A stretch of DNA of 47,554 bases from Rhodocyclaceae bacterium. GTDB taxonomy: Bacteria; Pseudomonadota; Gammaproteobacteria; Burkholderiales; Rhodocyclaceae. Positions 12,425-25,900 of this stretch are shown here, piece by piece; position 1 is the first letter of the stretch; each line of letters begins with the position of its first letter. The translations under genes and the position numbers were made by a program. Below the pieces are notes generated by a model. That model had not been told where the DNA came from and ran no database searches. It worked only from the letters and a program-made list of their open reading frames with translations. The stretch spans positions 1 through 47,554 of the forward strand of contig JAJVIJ010000033.1 in assembly GCA_022072095.1 (NCBI GenBank). Direction: 5' to 3'.

Positions 12425-13672
12425 TCAGCCCGTCAGACTCGGGACAAGGTCGAGATCGCTAAAGCGGCGCACCGCTACATGCTCGCCCGGCATCACCTCG
12501 CCGCGGGACGGGTCGAGTTCGATCAGGCAATCGGCTCCGGCGAGCGTCACGAGACTGGCGACATCGCGCCCCGCCGGCTGTACCCACCACGTGTCGCTGC
12601 GTGCGAGCAGCCGCCCCGGCACGAACTCGGTGCGTCCGACTTGCTTGCCGAGCGCGGCCGTACAGGGCAGTGACCAGGCGGGACCATCGCCAGACGATTC
12701 GAGCCCGGTCAATCGGCTCATCGCCGGGCGCACGAATTGCAGAAAACTGATCCAGGCCGCGACCGGGTTGCCCGGCAGCGCAAAAAACACCGCGTCACCG
12801 ATGTGGCCGAAGGCTAGAGGTTTGCCCGGTTTCATTGCGACCTGCCAGAAGCGTACCCGGCCCAGCTGGTCGAGCACGGCGCGCACGTGATCGGCCTCCC
12901 CGACCGAGGCGCCACCGCTGGAGACGATGACATCGACCTGGCCGGCGACGGCGCGCAAGGCTCGTTCGAGCTGATCGCGACGATCGGCTACCACGCCCAG
13001 ATCGATGAGCTCGCCGCCCATCCGGGTGATGGCCACGGTCAGGGCCGGGCGGTTGCTGTCCCGGATGCCGCCCGCTTCGGACGGCGCGCCCAGTTCGTCA
13101 CCCGTCGACAGCACCGCCACGCGCGGTCGGCGGCGCACATGCAACTGCGTGACCCCGAGCGACGCGGCCAGGCCGATTTCGACCGGACCCAGACGGACGC
13201 CGGGAGCCAAGGCCGGGGCGCCGGCCGCCAGGATTTCGCCACGACGCCGGCAGTGCTGCCCTTGCCGTTGCCCGGTTGCGATCGCCACGCCCTGTGCGAT
13301 CGAGCGCGTCGCCTCGACCATCACCACGGTATCGGCGCCGGCGGGCAGCGGAGCGCCGGTGGCGATGCGGACACAGGTGCCAGCCGTGACCATGCCGGCA
13401 AACGGGTGCCCGGCCAGCGCCTGACCTATCGGCATGACTATCGATTCCCCCGCCGGCGCGAGCGAGGCGTGGGCCAGGGCGTAACCGTCCATGGCTGCGG
13501 CATCGAAGGGCGGAATCGGCACGGCGCTGTATACCGGCTCGGCCAGCACGCGCCCCGGGGCCTGCATGACCGGCACCGTTTCGATGGTCGTGATCGGTGC
13601 GATGTCGGCGAGGATGCGAGCCCGCGCCTCGGGCACCGAGCAGCGCGCGGGCTCGCTTGCCGGCTGATTCAC
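12425..13672 (-). CDS. moeA: Molybdopterin molybdenumtransferase MoeA
   Basis: MoeA inserts molybdenum into adenylylated molybdopterin. The 415-residue product contains the family landmarks PFDAAAMDGYAL near residue 56, GQALAGHPFAGMVTAGTCVRIATGAPLPAGADTVV around 84-118 (described here by its GTCVRIATGAPLP core), the MoCF-binding GDEL and SSGGASVGEADHV, and GKPLAFG/PGNPVA. Its GTG start overlaps the mobA stop by 4 bp (GTGA), indicating translational coupling. It is the last gene of moaA-mobA-moeA. Confidence 0.95.
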   Translation of the reverse strand: MNQPASEPARCSVPEARARILADIAPITTIETVPVMQAPGRVLAEPVYSAVPIPPFDAAAMDGYALAHASLAPAGESIVMPIGQALAGHPFAGMVTAGTCVRIATGAPLPAGADTVVMVEATRSIAQGVAIATGQRQGQHCRRRGEILAAGAPALAPGVRLGPVEIGLAASLGVTQLHVRRRPRVAVLSTGDELGAPSEAGGIRDSNRPALTVAITRMGGELIDLGVVADRRDQLERALRAVAGQVDVIVSSGGASVGEADHVRAVLDQLGRVRFWQVAMKPGKPLAFGHIGDAVFFALPGNPVAAWISFLQFVRPAMSRLTGLESSGDGPAWSLPCTAALGKQVGRTEFVPGRLLARSDTWWVQPAGRDVASLVTLAGADCLIELDPSRGEVMPGEHVAVRRFSDLDLVPSLTG

Positions 13673-14313
13673 GCGGCACCGCCTTCACGGTCGGAATCAA
13701 GGCAGCGATCGGTATCGCGGTTCGCGAGATCCTCGGAGGTGTTGAGATTCAGGAAGGCATCGGGTGTGTCGAAGCGCACCGGCACGGCCTCGATCTCCTC
13801 GTACCAAGCGTCGGCCCGACGACCGCCGGCAGCCAGAAAATCCTGCAGCCGTGGCCTGAGCGCGATGCGCATCAGTGCAAACATCGGCTGCAGACGGCCG
13901 CCAGCATATGCCACGGTGGCCACGGCACCGGTGGCCATGAGCGCCGCCAGCAGGCGCACGACCAGATCGGTGGGCAGGCGCGGGGCATCGACCGGGGTCG
14001 TGACCATCAGTGCCGCTTGGCCGGGAGCGTCGAAATGGTCCAACCCGGCCTGGACGCCAGCCAACGGGCCGATCGTACCGAGCGGGCTCAGGCTGTCGGG
14101 CAATACCGCCAGCCCCAGGCTCGCGTACGCCGCCGCGTTGCGATTGGCGCTGATCGCCAGCACCTGTACCTGCGGCCGAAGCCGGTCGACGACATGTTCG
14201 ATCAGAGGGCGGCCCCGCCATGCCACCAGGCCCTTGTCTGCGCCGCCCAGCCGCTGCCCTCGGCCGCCGGCGAGAACCAGACCGAAAATCGGCTCGGATG
14301 CGGTATTCGTCAT
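13669..14313 (-). CDS. mobA: Molybdenum cofactor guanylyltransferase MobA
   Basis: MobA transfers GMP from GTP to molybdenum cofactor, making the guanine dinucleotide form used by DMSO-reductase-family enzymes. The start at 14313 gives MTNTASEPIFGLVLAGG; the nucleotide-binding signature LAGGRGQRLGGADKGL follows at about residues 13-28, and TTPVDAPRLPTDL fits the metal-binding segment. At 214 residues the length is normal. The open frame extends upstream into moaA but the extension is not family-like. It follows moaA by 11 bp and overlaps moeA by 4 bp. Confidence 0.93.
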   Translation of the reverse strand: MTNTASEPIFGLVLAGGRGQRLGGADKGLVAWRGRPLIEHVVDRLRPQVQVLAISANRNAAAYASLGLAVLPDSLSPLGTIGPLAGVQAGLDHFDAPGQAALMVTTPVDAPRLPTDLVVRLLAALMATGAVATVAYAGGRLQPMFALMRIALRPRLQDFLAAGGRRADAWYEEIEAVPVRFDTPDAFLNLNTSEDLANRDTDRCLDSDREGGAA

Positions 14314-14324
14314 GGGGTACGTAC

Positions 14325-15422
14325 TCAGCCGCCGATATAGGACATCTCGACCTTGTCGAGCCCGGCCGTGGCAGCGCTGCGCTGCTCGGAATAGCGATCG
14401 TTGCGCGCCCGCCACAGGCCGGCGATGGCGGCAGTCAGCATGCGGTCGTCGGCCGCGCCGCGCAGCAGCGGCTTGAGCGCTTGGCCGCGGCCGGCGAACA
14501 GACACGCATAGAGATGGCCGTCCGGCGACAGGCGCAAGCGCGTGCAGTCACCGCAGAACGGCTGGGTCACCGACGCGATCAAGCCGATCTCGCCGGCGCC
14601 GTCGCGATATCGCCAGCGGCGCGCGACCTCGCCCCGGTAGTTTTCACCCAGGGGCGCCAGCGGCCATCGGGCTTCGAGCCTGCGCACCACTTCGGCCGCG
14701 GGCACGACCTGGTCGAGCCGCCAGCCGTTGGTGGCGCCGACATCCATGTATTCGATGAAGCGCAGGATGTGGCCGCTGCCACGAAAACGGGCCGCCATCG
14801 GCACGATATCGGCATCGTTGCGGCCGCGCTGCACGACCATGTTGATCTTGATCGGGGCGAAGCCGGCGGCCACCGCCGCGTCGATGCCGGCGAGCACGTC
14901 CGCGACGCCGAAATCGGCATCGTTGATCGCGCGGAAGCGGTCGTCGTCGAGCGCATCCAGGCTCACCGTCAGGCGGTCGAGGCCCGCGGACTTCAGTGCG
15001 CGCGCCTGCCGGGCGAGCAAAGCGCCATTCGTCGTCAGCGTCAGCTCGACCGGCAGCATCGCCAGCATCGCCACCAGCCGATCGAGGTCGCGGCGCAGCA
15101 GCGGCTCACCGCCGGTCAGCCGGATCTTGCGCACGCCGAGCGCGACACTCAGGCGCGCGACACGCAGGATTTCGTCGAAATCGAGAATCTCGGCGCGGGC
15201 CAGGAAGGCGTGTCCACGCCCGAAATGTGCGCGCGGCATGCAATAGACGCAGCGAAAATTGCAACGGTCGGTGACCGAGATGCGCAGGTCGCGCAGCGGC
15301 CGGCCGTATTGGTCCGACACTGCCGCGCCGGACTCGGCATCCGAGGGTGGGTGCACAAGCACGCTGCCGTCAAGGGCGTGGCGCGGTGGCACCGGGATGA
15401 TGGGAATGCTGGGGCGATCCAT
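14325..15422 (-). CDS. moaA: GTP 3',8-cyclase MoaA
   Basis: MoaA is the radical-SAM enzyme that starts molybdopterin synthesis from GTP. The N-terminal [4Fe-4S] motif is seen as CNFRCVYC near residue 53, the C-terminal cluster as [13 protein letters not shown], and the protein ends YIGG, the usual MoaA tail with a double glycine. There are about 30 extra residues before the conserved [11 protein letters not shown] segment, so a later start is possible. It heads the moaA-mobA-moeA group. moaB, moaC, moaD and moaE are not in the window. Confidence 0.95.
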   Translation of the reverse strand: MDRPSIPIIPVPPRHALDGSVLVHPPSDAESGAAVSDQYGRPLRDLRISVTDRCNFRCVYCMPRAHFGRGHAFLARAEILDFDEILRVARLSVALGVRKIRLTGGEPLLRRDLDRLVAMLAMLPVELTLTTNGALLARQARALKSAGLDRLTVSLDALDDDRFRAINDADFGVADVLAGIDAAVAAGFAPIKINMVVQRGRNDADIVPMAARFRGSGHILRFIEYMDVGATNGWRLDQVVPAAEVVRRLEARWPLAPLGENYRGEVARRWRYRDGAGEIGLIASVTQPFCGDCTRLRLSPDGHLYACLFAGRGQALKPLLRGAADDRMLTAAIAGLWRARNDRYSEQRSAATAGLDKVEMSYIGG

Positions 15423-15569
15423 GCTCGCTGATGTTACGGCCGGCGCGACCCGACATACGCGACGTGTGCGCCGACGGCGAGCATACCGCTTTGCCTCGCT
15501 GGGCGATAGTGCAAGTGCAGGTGCGACGCGCAGGAGCGGAGAGCCGGCCCGAAGCGCTTTCCCCGAGCG

Positions 15570-15593
15570 CCGGCTGCGGCAAAGTGCAGCCGG
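15570..15593 (-). terminator. Hairpin after the DUF1631 gene
   Basis: An 8-bp perfect stem (CCGGCTGC/GCAGCCGG, 15570-15577 with 15586-15593) with an 8-nt loop lies 40 bp beyond the DUF1631 stop codon. There is no T run behind it, so it may be a Rho-assisted end or an mRNA 3' stabiliser. The rest of 15423-15632 shows no gene and no molybdenum-cofactor riboswitch that I can recognise. Confidence 0.4.
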
Positions 15594-15632
15594 TGACAGG
15601 AAGCGGACGACGAGGTATCGGGAATCGAGCCT

Positions 15633-17939
15633 TTATGCCGGCGCCGCGACCCGATCGCGCATTTCGCCGACCACCGAATCGACGGCGCGCTCGAACAGCG
15701 GTTCGCCGTCGAGCCGGCGCGCCAGATTGCGCTCGACCTGCACCGCCAGCGCTTCGGGCGACACCGAAATCGCCCGCTGCAGCTGCGGGCTCGCAAACAG
15801 AAAAATGCCGCGCTGCGGGCTGATCCACGTCAGCCGTGCGCGCACGAAACGACCCTCGTCGGTCCATAGCTCCATCCAGTCGCCGCGGCGCAGCGCCGCC
15901 ACCAGCGCACGCGCATCATCGGCAAGCGCAGGATGCAAGGTCGTTTGCGACAGGTCGAGATGGATGTGTTCGAGCTCGACATCACCAGACTGCAAGCTGG
16001 CATGCACGACCGGCGTTGCGGCGCGCACGCCGTCCGCCAACACCGGGGTCGGCACGAAGGCTTCGGGCAGCGGGCTCGGAAGACTGTTCTTGATCGCGCA
16101 CGAGTGCAGGGCCACCAGCGTATCGAGCAAGCCCTGACGATCACGTATCGGCAGATCGATCCGATCCAGTGCGGCATGCAGCGCGCGCAGCAGATCGGGC
16201 AGCTTGCCGATCAGCGCCTGCCGGTCGGCACTCGAAGGCTTGGGCTGTACGCTCCACAGCAGGGTGTCGGTCGTCGCGGTCGCGGCCGCGAACGCGGCAT
16301 CGCCGTCTTCGCGATGGATGATGGCCAGCGCCCGCCGCCATGGCCCGCGCAGGAAATCGGCCAGCACGGGATGCAGTGCATTGTCGATGCGCGCCATGAT
16401 CACGGATTGCGCGGCGAGTTCGGCCTGCTCGTCCAGCTCGCGCATCGTCACCATCGCCTGGCTGCGCGCGGCACGGGCTTCGGCCGCCGACTCCTGTGCA
16501 GTGATGAAGTGGGCCAACTCGTCGGCCAGTTCGCCGAACAGGCCCAGATCGCGATCGAATTCGTCGAGCACCCGATTGACCGCAGCGACCAGGCGTGCGT
16601 GACAGGGATCCTGCTCGATCGGCACGCCGCCGGCCATCACTGCCAGGCGCGAGACCACGTCCAGCAATCTGCGCACCGGATGCGAGCGCGAGGCAAAGAA
16701 GCCGTGGTCGAGCATCGCGGCTTTGAGCACCGGAATCTGCAAGCGCCCGATCTGCGCCTTCAACGCGTCGTCGACTTGGCTGTCCTCGAAGATGAAGTCG
16801 AACAGCATGGCGACGATGTCGACCATGGCGGCATCGAGGGGGGCCAGCTGCTGGCCGGCGCCACTGGTGCGGAAGGCCTGCAGCACCGCGGTGCTCATCG
16901 GTTCGACCGGAACCGCCTGCAAGGCGGTCAATGCCGACAGCGTTGCAGTGGGTACGGTCGCGTTGTCGGACGGGATCATCGTGCTGGCAGCCGCGGATAG
17001 GGCGAGCGCGTCGATGCCGACGCCAGCCGCCCGTGCGCCAGCCGGCACGCCCGAAAGTGCGGACATCGGACCCGCCCCGAGCGCAGCGGCGTTGACCGGC
17101 ACGGCGCCCGCCTGGGGCGCCGGCGATGCATCGCCGGCCATGACGGTGCTCGCGCGGCCGGTCTTCGCGGACACCCATTGTTCGAGCAAGCGCCCCAAAT
17201 CATTGTCTGCGACCGAAGCCGCGGCCGCTTGCGCGAACGAGGCCGATGTACGCCGGTAAGATCGTTTCAGGTTGGGTAGCACGCCACTGTCGACCAAGCG
17301 CGCGTTGAGCTCGCGGTACAGGTTTTCGATGGCGCCGCCCAGCGGTTCCTGCAAGGCCAGCAGCAGACGCTCGCCCAGCTCCTTGCCGCCCGGAAGCCGC
17401 TCCAGCGCCGATGCGAGTGATGCCGCGATGGCGGCCGGCGCGACCGGGCATTCCAGGCTGGCCTGCCCGGCGAGCGCGGCATAGCGCTGCTCCAGCGCCC
17501 AGAGTTCGTCGGCACTGAGGTCCGCCCATAGTTTGGCCACCCGCGACAACGCCAGATTGAAGGATAGATCGCGGTCTTCCACCAGGCTCAGCTCGCTTGG
17601 CCCGTCCGGTTTCGGCGGCTGGCCGGCCTCGCGTCGCTGCACGCGGTCGTCGAACTCCCGACCGAAAGCGGCGATGAAATCGGCCGCCAGCGCAATCCAG
17701 CCCGAGTGCACCAGGCCGGCGGCGGTCAGCCAGATTTCGCGTTCGCTGCGCACGAACGATGTTTCGGCCTCGCCGAGCAGGCGGGTGTGCAAGGGCTCTT
17801 TCAGACTGCGCAGTGCGGAACGCAGGCGCTCGATTACGAATGCGCGGCTGTCGGCGAGCGCGGCGCCTGTCGGCGTGCCTGTCGCCCCGCCCCTGCGGCT
17901 GCGCTCGGCTTCTGAAAATGAAACGACATTGGCGGACAT
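15633..17939 (-). CDS. DUF1631 family protein with PilZ-like C-terminal segment
   Basis: This 768-residue protein matches the DUF1631 family of beta- and gammaproteobacteria, whose function is not established. It is mostly helical, with conserved-looking blocks at the N terminus (RSALRSLKEPLHTRLLGEAET), a low-complexity Ala/Gly/Pro region around residues 260-330, and a central block ending in the RRLLDVVSRLAVMAGG region. Near the C terminus, WMELWTDEGRFVRARLTWISP followed by IFLFAS resembles the beta-barrel core of PilZ-like domains, but the classical RxxxR and D/NxSxxG c-di-GMP contacts are not visible. The leader holds a c-di-GMP-I riboswitch, so expression is probably set by c-di-GMP. There are no predicted export signals. 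Confidence 0.8.
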   Translation of the reverse strand: MSANVVSFSEAERSRRGGATGTPTGAALADSRAFVIERLRSALRSLKEPLHTRLLGEAETSFVRSEREIWLTAAGLVHSGWIALAADFIAAFGREFDDRVQRREAGQPPKPDGPSELSLVEDRDLSFNLALSRVAKLWADLSADELWALEQRYAALAGQASLECPVAPAAIAASLASALERLPGGKELGERLLLALQEPLGGAIENLYRELNARLVDSGVLPNLKRSYRRTSASFAQAAAASVADNDLGRLLEQWVSAKTGRASTVMAGDASPAPQAGAVPVNAAALGAGPMSALSGVPAGARAAGVGIDALALSAAASTMIPSDNATVPTATLSALTALQAVPVEPMSTAVLQAFRTSGAGQQLAPLDAAMVDIVAMLFDFIFEDSQVDDALKAQIGRLQIPVLKAAMLDHGFFASRSHPVRRLLDVVSRLAVMAGGVPIEQDPCHARLVAAVNRVLDEFDRDLGLFGELADELAHFITAQESAAEARAARSQAMVTMRELDEQAELAAQSVIMARIDNALHPVLADFLRGPWRRALAIIHREDGDAAFAAATATTDTLLWSVQPKPSSADRQALIGKLPDLLRALHAALDRIDLPIRDRQGLLDTLVALHSCAIKNSLPSPLPEAFVPTPVLADGVRAATPVVHASLQSGDVELEHIHLDLSQTTLHPALADDARALVAALRRGDWMELWTDEGRFVRARLTWISPQRGIFLFASPQLQRAISVSPEALAVQVERNLARRLDGEPLFERAVDSVVGEMRDRVAAPA

Positions 17940-17967
17940 CGCGTACTCGCTCGACCGAAGTTAGAAC

Positions 17968-17985
17968 CCGCCCGCTGTCGGGCGG
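17968..17985 (-). promoter_or_regulatory. GC hairpin just before the DUF1631 start (possible riboswitch output)
   Basis: A 7-bp stem (CCGCCCG/CGGGCGG) with a 4-nt loop ends 28 nt before the DUF1631 ATG, followed on the RNA by GUUCUAACUU, a poor U tract. It could act as an attenuator or hold the ribosome-binding region (weak GAGCGAG). It is the last structure between aptamer and start codon. Confidence 0.4.
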
Positions 17986-18102
17986 ATGGCACGAAGCCGC
18001 AAGACGGGCACGAGCACGGACTCGGTCTGCGAGCGCCTCGGGACCTGGGACGCGGGACGAGCCCGAGTCGAAGGTCGGCCGATCGGCAAACCGGCCGTGT
18101 CC

Positions 18103-18188
18103 CTACTGGCAATCCCGCTATCGTAGGCGCGATGGCGCCGTTAGACCGGAGACTTTGCGTCCCCACCTTTCGGTGGGTTTGCCCTGTT
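18103..18188 (-). ncRNA. Cyclic-di-GMP-I riboswitch (GEMM-I) upstream of the DUF1631 gene
   Basis: Read on the minus strand, the leader shows the class I c-di-GMP aptamer almost letter for letter in its conserved blocks: CAGGGCAAACC, a 4-bp stem CACC/GGTG capped by a GAAA tetraloop (the loop that docks in the receptor), GGGACGCAAAG, CTCCGGTCTAA, a GGCGC/GCGCC stem, and TAGCGGG. The closing stem pairs GGCAA with TTGCC. The aptamer ends about 165 nt before the DUF1631 start codon. At 18092-18085 the RNA carries GGUUUGCC, a perfect 8-nt complement of the aptamer's GGCAAACC (18183-18176), a candidate anti-aptamer strand. Whether ligand switches expression on or off cannot be told. Confidence 0.88.
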
Positions 18189-18212
18189 TCAGCAGGCTTC
18201 TCTGCAACAGGG
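18182..18212 (-). terminator. Hairpin between hpt and the riboswitch, overlapping the aptamer start
   Basis: CCCTGTT at 18182-18188 pairs with AACAGGG at 18206-18212, with a further internal GCAG/CTGC pairing. It lies 24 bp after the hpt stop and may terminate hpt transcripts, although no U run follows. Its 3' arm is also the first part of the riboswitch aptamer (CAGGGC), so the two structures exclude each other. Confidence 0.4.
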
Positions 18213-18236
18213 GTAACGGCGGGCGCGAGACGAGCT

Positions 18237-18797
18237 TTAGGGGTTTGGGTGAATTTTTTTCGGCAGGGCGTAAATCGCGGGCAGATTGCGCCATGCGCCC
18301 TGAACATCCATGCCGAAGCCGAACACATAACGGTCGGGTACCGTGAGGCCGACGAACTCGGCACGGGCCGGCTTGGGACGGTCCAGGCATTTTTCGGCAA
18401 GCACGGCGGCGTACACGGCGCTTGCGCCCAGTGCCGAGAGCCGTTCCCGGATCGCGGCGAGCGTCACGCCCTCGTCGAGGATATCGTCCAGCAGCAGTAT
18501 CGTGCGTCCGGCCACCTCGGCATGTGGCGTGGCGATCCAGCGCAGCGCGCCGCCGGCGGTCGCGTCACCGTAGCGCGAGACGTGCACATAGTCGAACTCC
18601 AGCGGAAAACCGAGTCGCGGCAGCAGACTGCCGGCGAACACCACGGCGCCGCCCATGACGCACAGCACGAGCGGATTGAGCCCGCCGATGCGCTCGTTGA
18701 TGTCCTGCGCCAGACGTGCCAGTGCCTGCTCGATCGCGTCCGCGGAATGGATCAGCTCGGCCTCGGTGAGCAGCGCCTGGGCTGCGGCGGGCGTCAT
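18237..18797 (-). CDS. hpt: Hypoxanthine-guanine phosphoribosyltransferase
   Basis: The enzyme joins hypoxanthine or guanine to PRPP in purine salvage. The 186-residue product has the flexible-loop and base-binding pattern of the PRTase family (LCVMGGAVVFAGSLLPRL; DYVHVSRYGD) and the PRPP-binding loop ILLLDDILDEGVTL, and near the C terminus the VPDRYVFGFGMD base-recognition segment. The ATG at 18797 is preferred over an upstream TTG at 18821, as it gives the usual family length. It is transcribed towards the riboswitch and DUF1631. Confidence 0.9.
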   Translation of the reverse strand: MTPAAAQALLTEAELIHSADAIEQALARLAQDINERIGGLNPLVLCVMGGAVVFAGSLLPRLGFPLEFDYVHVSRYGDATAGGALRWIATPHAEVAGRTILLLDDILDEGVTLAAIRERLSALGASAVYAAVLAEKCLDRPKPARAEFVGLTVPDRYVFGFGMDVQGAWRNLPAIYALPKKIHPNP

Positions 18798-18834
18798 CGC
18801 GTGACGGTATTGCGGCGACAATGGCTGCGAGATG

Positions 18835-22933
<4,099 letters not shown>

Positions 22934-22961
22934 TCTCGTCCCTCCCGGTTCGCCATGACGA

Positions 22962-25900
22962 TCAAGCGGCCTGCTGGTCACGCAGTCGCAGCGCCATGTC
23001 GATGTCCACCTCGACCACGCGCGATACGCCGCGTTCCTGCATGGTCACGCCGATCAGTTGTTCGGCCATTTCCATCGTGATCTTGTTGTGGCTGATGAAT
23101 ACGAACTGGGTCTCGGCGGACATGCGCCGGACCATCTGACAAAAGCGCTCGGTATTGCTGTCGTCCAGCGGCGCGTCCACTTCGTCGAGTAGGCAGAACG
23201 GCGCCGGATTGAGTTGAAACATCGCGAATACGAGTGCGATCGCGGTCAAGGCTTTCTCGCCGCCGGAGAGCAGCTGGATGGAGGCGTTGCGTTTGCCGGG
23301 CGGCTGGGCCACCACCTGCACGCCGGCGTCGAGAATTTCCTCGCCCGTCATGATCAGGGCGGCCTGCCCGCCTCCGAACAGTTCCGGAAACAAGCGCCCG
23401 AATGCGGTGTTGACGCGCTCGAAGACTTCGCGCAGTTGCGCGCGCGTGTCGCGATCGATGCGTCGGATCGCGTTCTCGAGCGTCTGGATCGCGCGCTCGA
23501 GATCCGCCGCCTGGGCGTCCAGATAGGTCTTGCGCGTGCGCGCCGCGTCCAGCTCTTGCAATGCCGCGAGATTGACCGCCCCCAGGCCATCGATGGCGCG
23601 ACCGATCTTCGCGATCTCGTTGGCCAGCACAGCTTCGTTCATCGTCGCCTCCGGCGCTTCGATCAGGGCCGAGGCATCGGCGCCGTCTTCGGCGAGCCGC
23701 TCGACAAACTGCGCGTAGGCCATCTCGGCGGCCTGGGCCGCCAGGCGCTGATTGCCGGCACGCTCGCGCAGCGCTGCGAGCCGGCGCTCGCAGACGAGCC
23801 GCTGCTCGTCGGCGTCCCTCAAGGCAACTGCGGACTCTTCACTCGCACCGCGGCACACAGCGAGCACTTGCTCACGCTCAGCGGCCAGCGTGTGTGCGCG
23901 GGCCAGTTCGCGATCGGTGCCGTCGACGTCGATCTGCTGTCGCTCGATGCCCAGTGCGGCGAGTGCGTCGGCGACGCGCCGACCCTGATCTATGGCCTCA
24001 TCGCGGGCTTTGGCGAGATCCTGGAGCTTGCTCGTACATTCGCGCAGGCTGAATTCCGCTTCCTGGCTGGCGCGGGCATGGGACTGCTCGGCGGCGCGCG
24101 TCGCACGCAGCTCGCCGTCGGCCGCACGCAGCGACTCGAGCTGGCCGTTCATCTCGGCACGCAAGGCCTCGGTCCGCGCGCGCATTGCATCGAGTTCGGT
24201 TTCGGACTGGAGGCCACGCGCGGTTTCCTTTTGCTCTGCGAGCCGAATTTCATCCAGCGCTTGCTCCAATTGCGCCCGGCGCTCTTGATAGCGGGCCTGC
24301 TCCTGGCGGGCCTTGAGCAACTCCAGATCCGCGCCATGCACCGATTTTTGCAGTTCGTGCAAACGACGTCGGTCCTGCGTAAGCGTGTCCTCACTTTCAA
24401 CCAACTGACGTTCGACCGCGACGCGCTCGGCATGAGCGGCCGCTGCGGTCACCTCCGCTACGGCCAGCGATTCCGCCAGCGCGCCCAGCTCGCGCTGGCG
24501 CTCCACGGCGCCATGCGTGCGCGCATCCGGGACGAACAGGCGCAGGCCATGCCGATCAATCAGATCGCCGCGCCGATCGACCCAGCAAGTGCCCGATTCG
24601 AGCTCGTTGCGGCGTGCGAGCAACGCGGCCAGATCCTCGGTCGCACGCACAGCGCTCAACCAGTCCGCGAGAACTGTCTGCCAGCGCACGTCCCGCGTCC
24701 GGACGTGCGCCAGCAAGCTTTCATCGTTGCGGCCCGGCGGGTGATCGCCGGTCGGATGATCCAGGACTACCAGTGCCACCGGCTCGGGAGCGGGCGCGGC
24801 AAGTGCCCTGGCCAAGCCTTCGTCGTCTTCGACCGGTAGCGCCGTGAAGCGCTCGCGCAGCGCCGCTTCGACGGCCGTTTCCCAACCTGAATCGACGTCC
24901 AGCTCGGCCCACAGCGGACTGGGCGCCGACAGACCCAGGCGCTCGATCCAGCCGTCAAGCTTGCCGTCGCGCGCGGTCTTGTTCTGCAGCTGTTGCAGCG
25001 CGTCGCGGCGGGCGCGGACCTCGGCCGCGCGCTTCTGCTCGACATTTTCAGCTTCCCGCGCGTGCGCGAGCGCCGCGCGCAGTGCCGGTAGCTGCTCCTG
25101 GAGGTCGATGATGTGGCCATCCAGCTCGGCGAGCCTGGCGCGCAGCTCGGCCGCGCGCGACTCGGCGTTGCCCAGGATCGCGGCATCGGGTGGAACGAGC
25201 GCGACACGCTCGGACTCGAGCCGCTGACGCCGCTCTGCCAAGGCCGCGAGTGTGCGGGCGGCGTTGGCCCGATGGGCCTCTTCCACGCGCAACTGCTGTT
25301 CCGCTTGCGTGAGCGCGATGCGCACCGCCGACACCGCCGTATCGCAGTTGCGATGGGTCGCTTCGGCGGCGGCCAGGGCCTGCTGCGAGGCGTGATGCAG
25401 CGCGCGCAGTTCGCCGACACGCCGCTCGGCCTGCTCGTGCAAGGCCTGCCAGCGCGAACCGTCGGCGGCCAGCGACTCGATCTTGCGTTGCCAGTTCGCT
25501 TCGTCGGCGACGAGTTGCGCGAGGCGCGCTTCGGCCCGGGCCATGGCGTCGCGCTGATGCGCGCGCTCGGCCTCGAGCCGCGCCACGTCGGCATTGGCCG
25601 CGTACATTTCGGCTTGGGCGGCCTGCAACCCGGCCTCGGCGCGTCCGTGCGCGGCGCGCGCGGCCTCGACACTGTCATGGGCGTGCGCGAGCGCGGTCTG
25701 GCTCGCCACAATCTCCTGATCGATCGCCGCCAGTGCTGCGGCTTGGGCCTGGTGCGCCGCGGCCGCGGCATCGCGTTTTTTCAGCCACAGCAAACCCTGA
25801 CAACGCCTGAGGCGGGCGCGCAGGGTCTGATAACGGCTGGCGACTTCCGCCTGCACCGCAAGTTGCTCGACACGGGTCCCTAATTCTTGGCAGATGTCGC

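Noticed and set aside
15423-15632. Molybdenum-cofactor riboswitch in front of moaA
   Set aside because: I looked for the conserved Moco RNA elements and found none; only a hairpin after the DUF1631 gene is visible.
23214-24839. A 541-codon plus-strand open frame inside smc
   Set aside because: Shadow of the Smc coiled-coil coding sequence; no recognisable motif.
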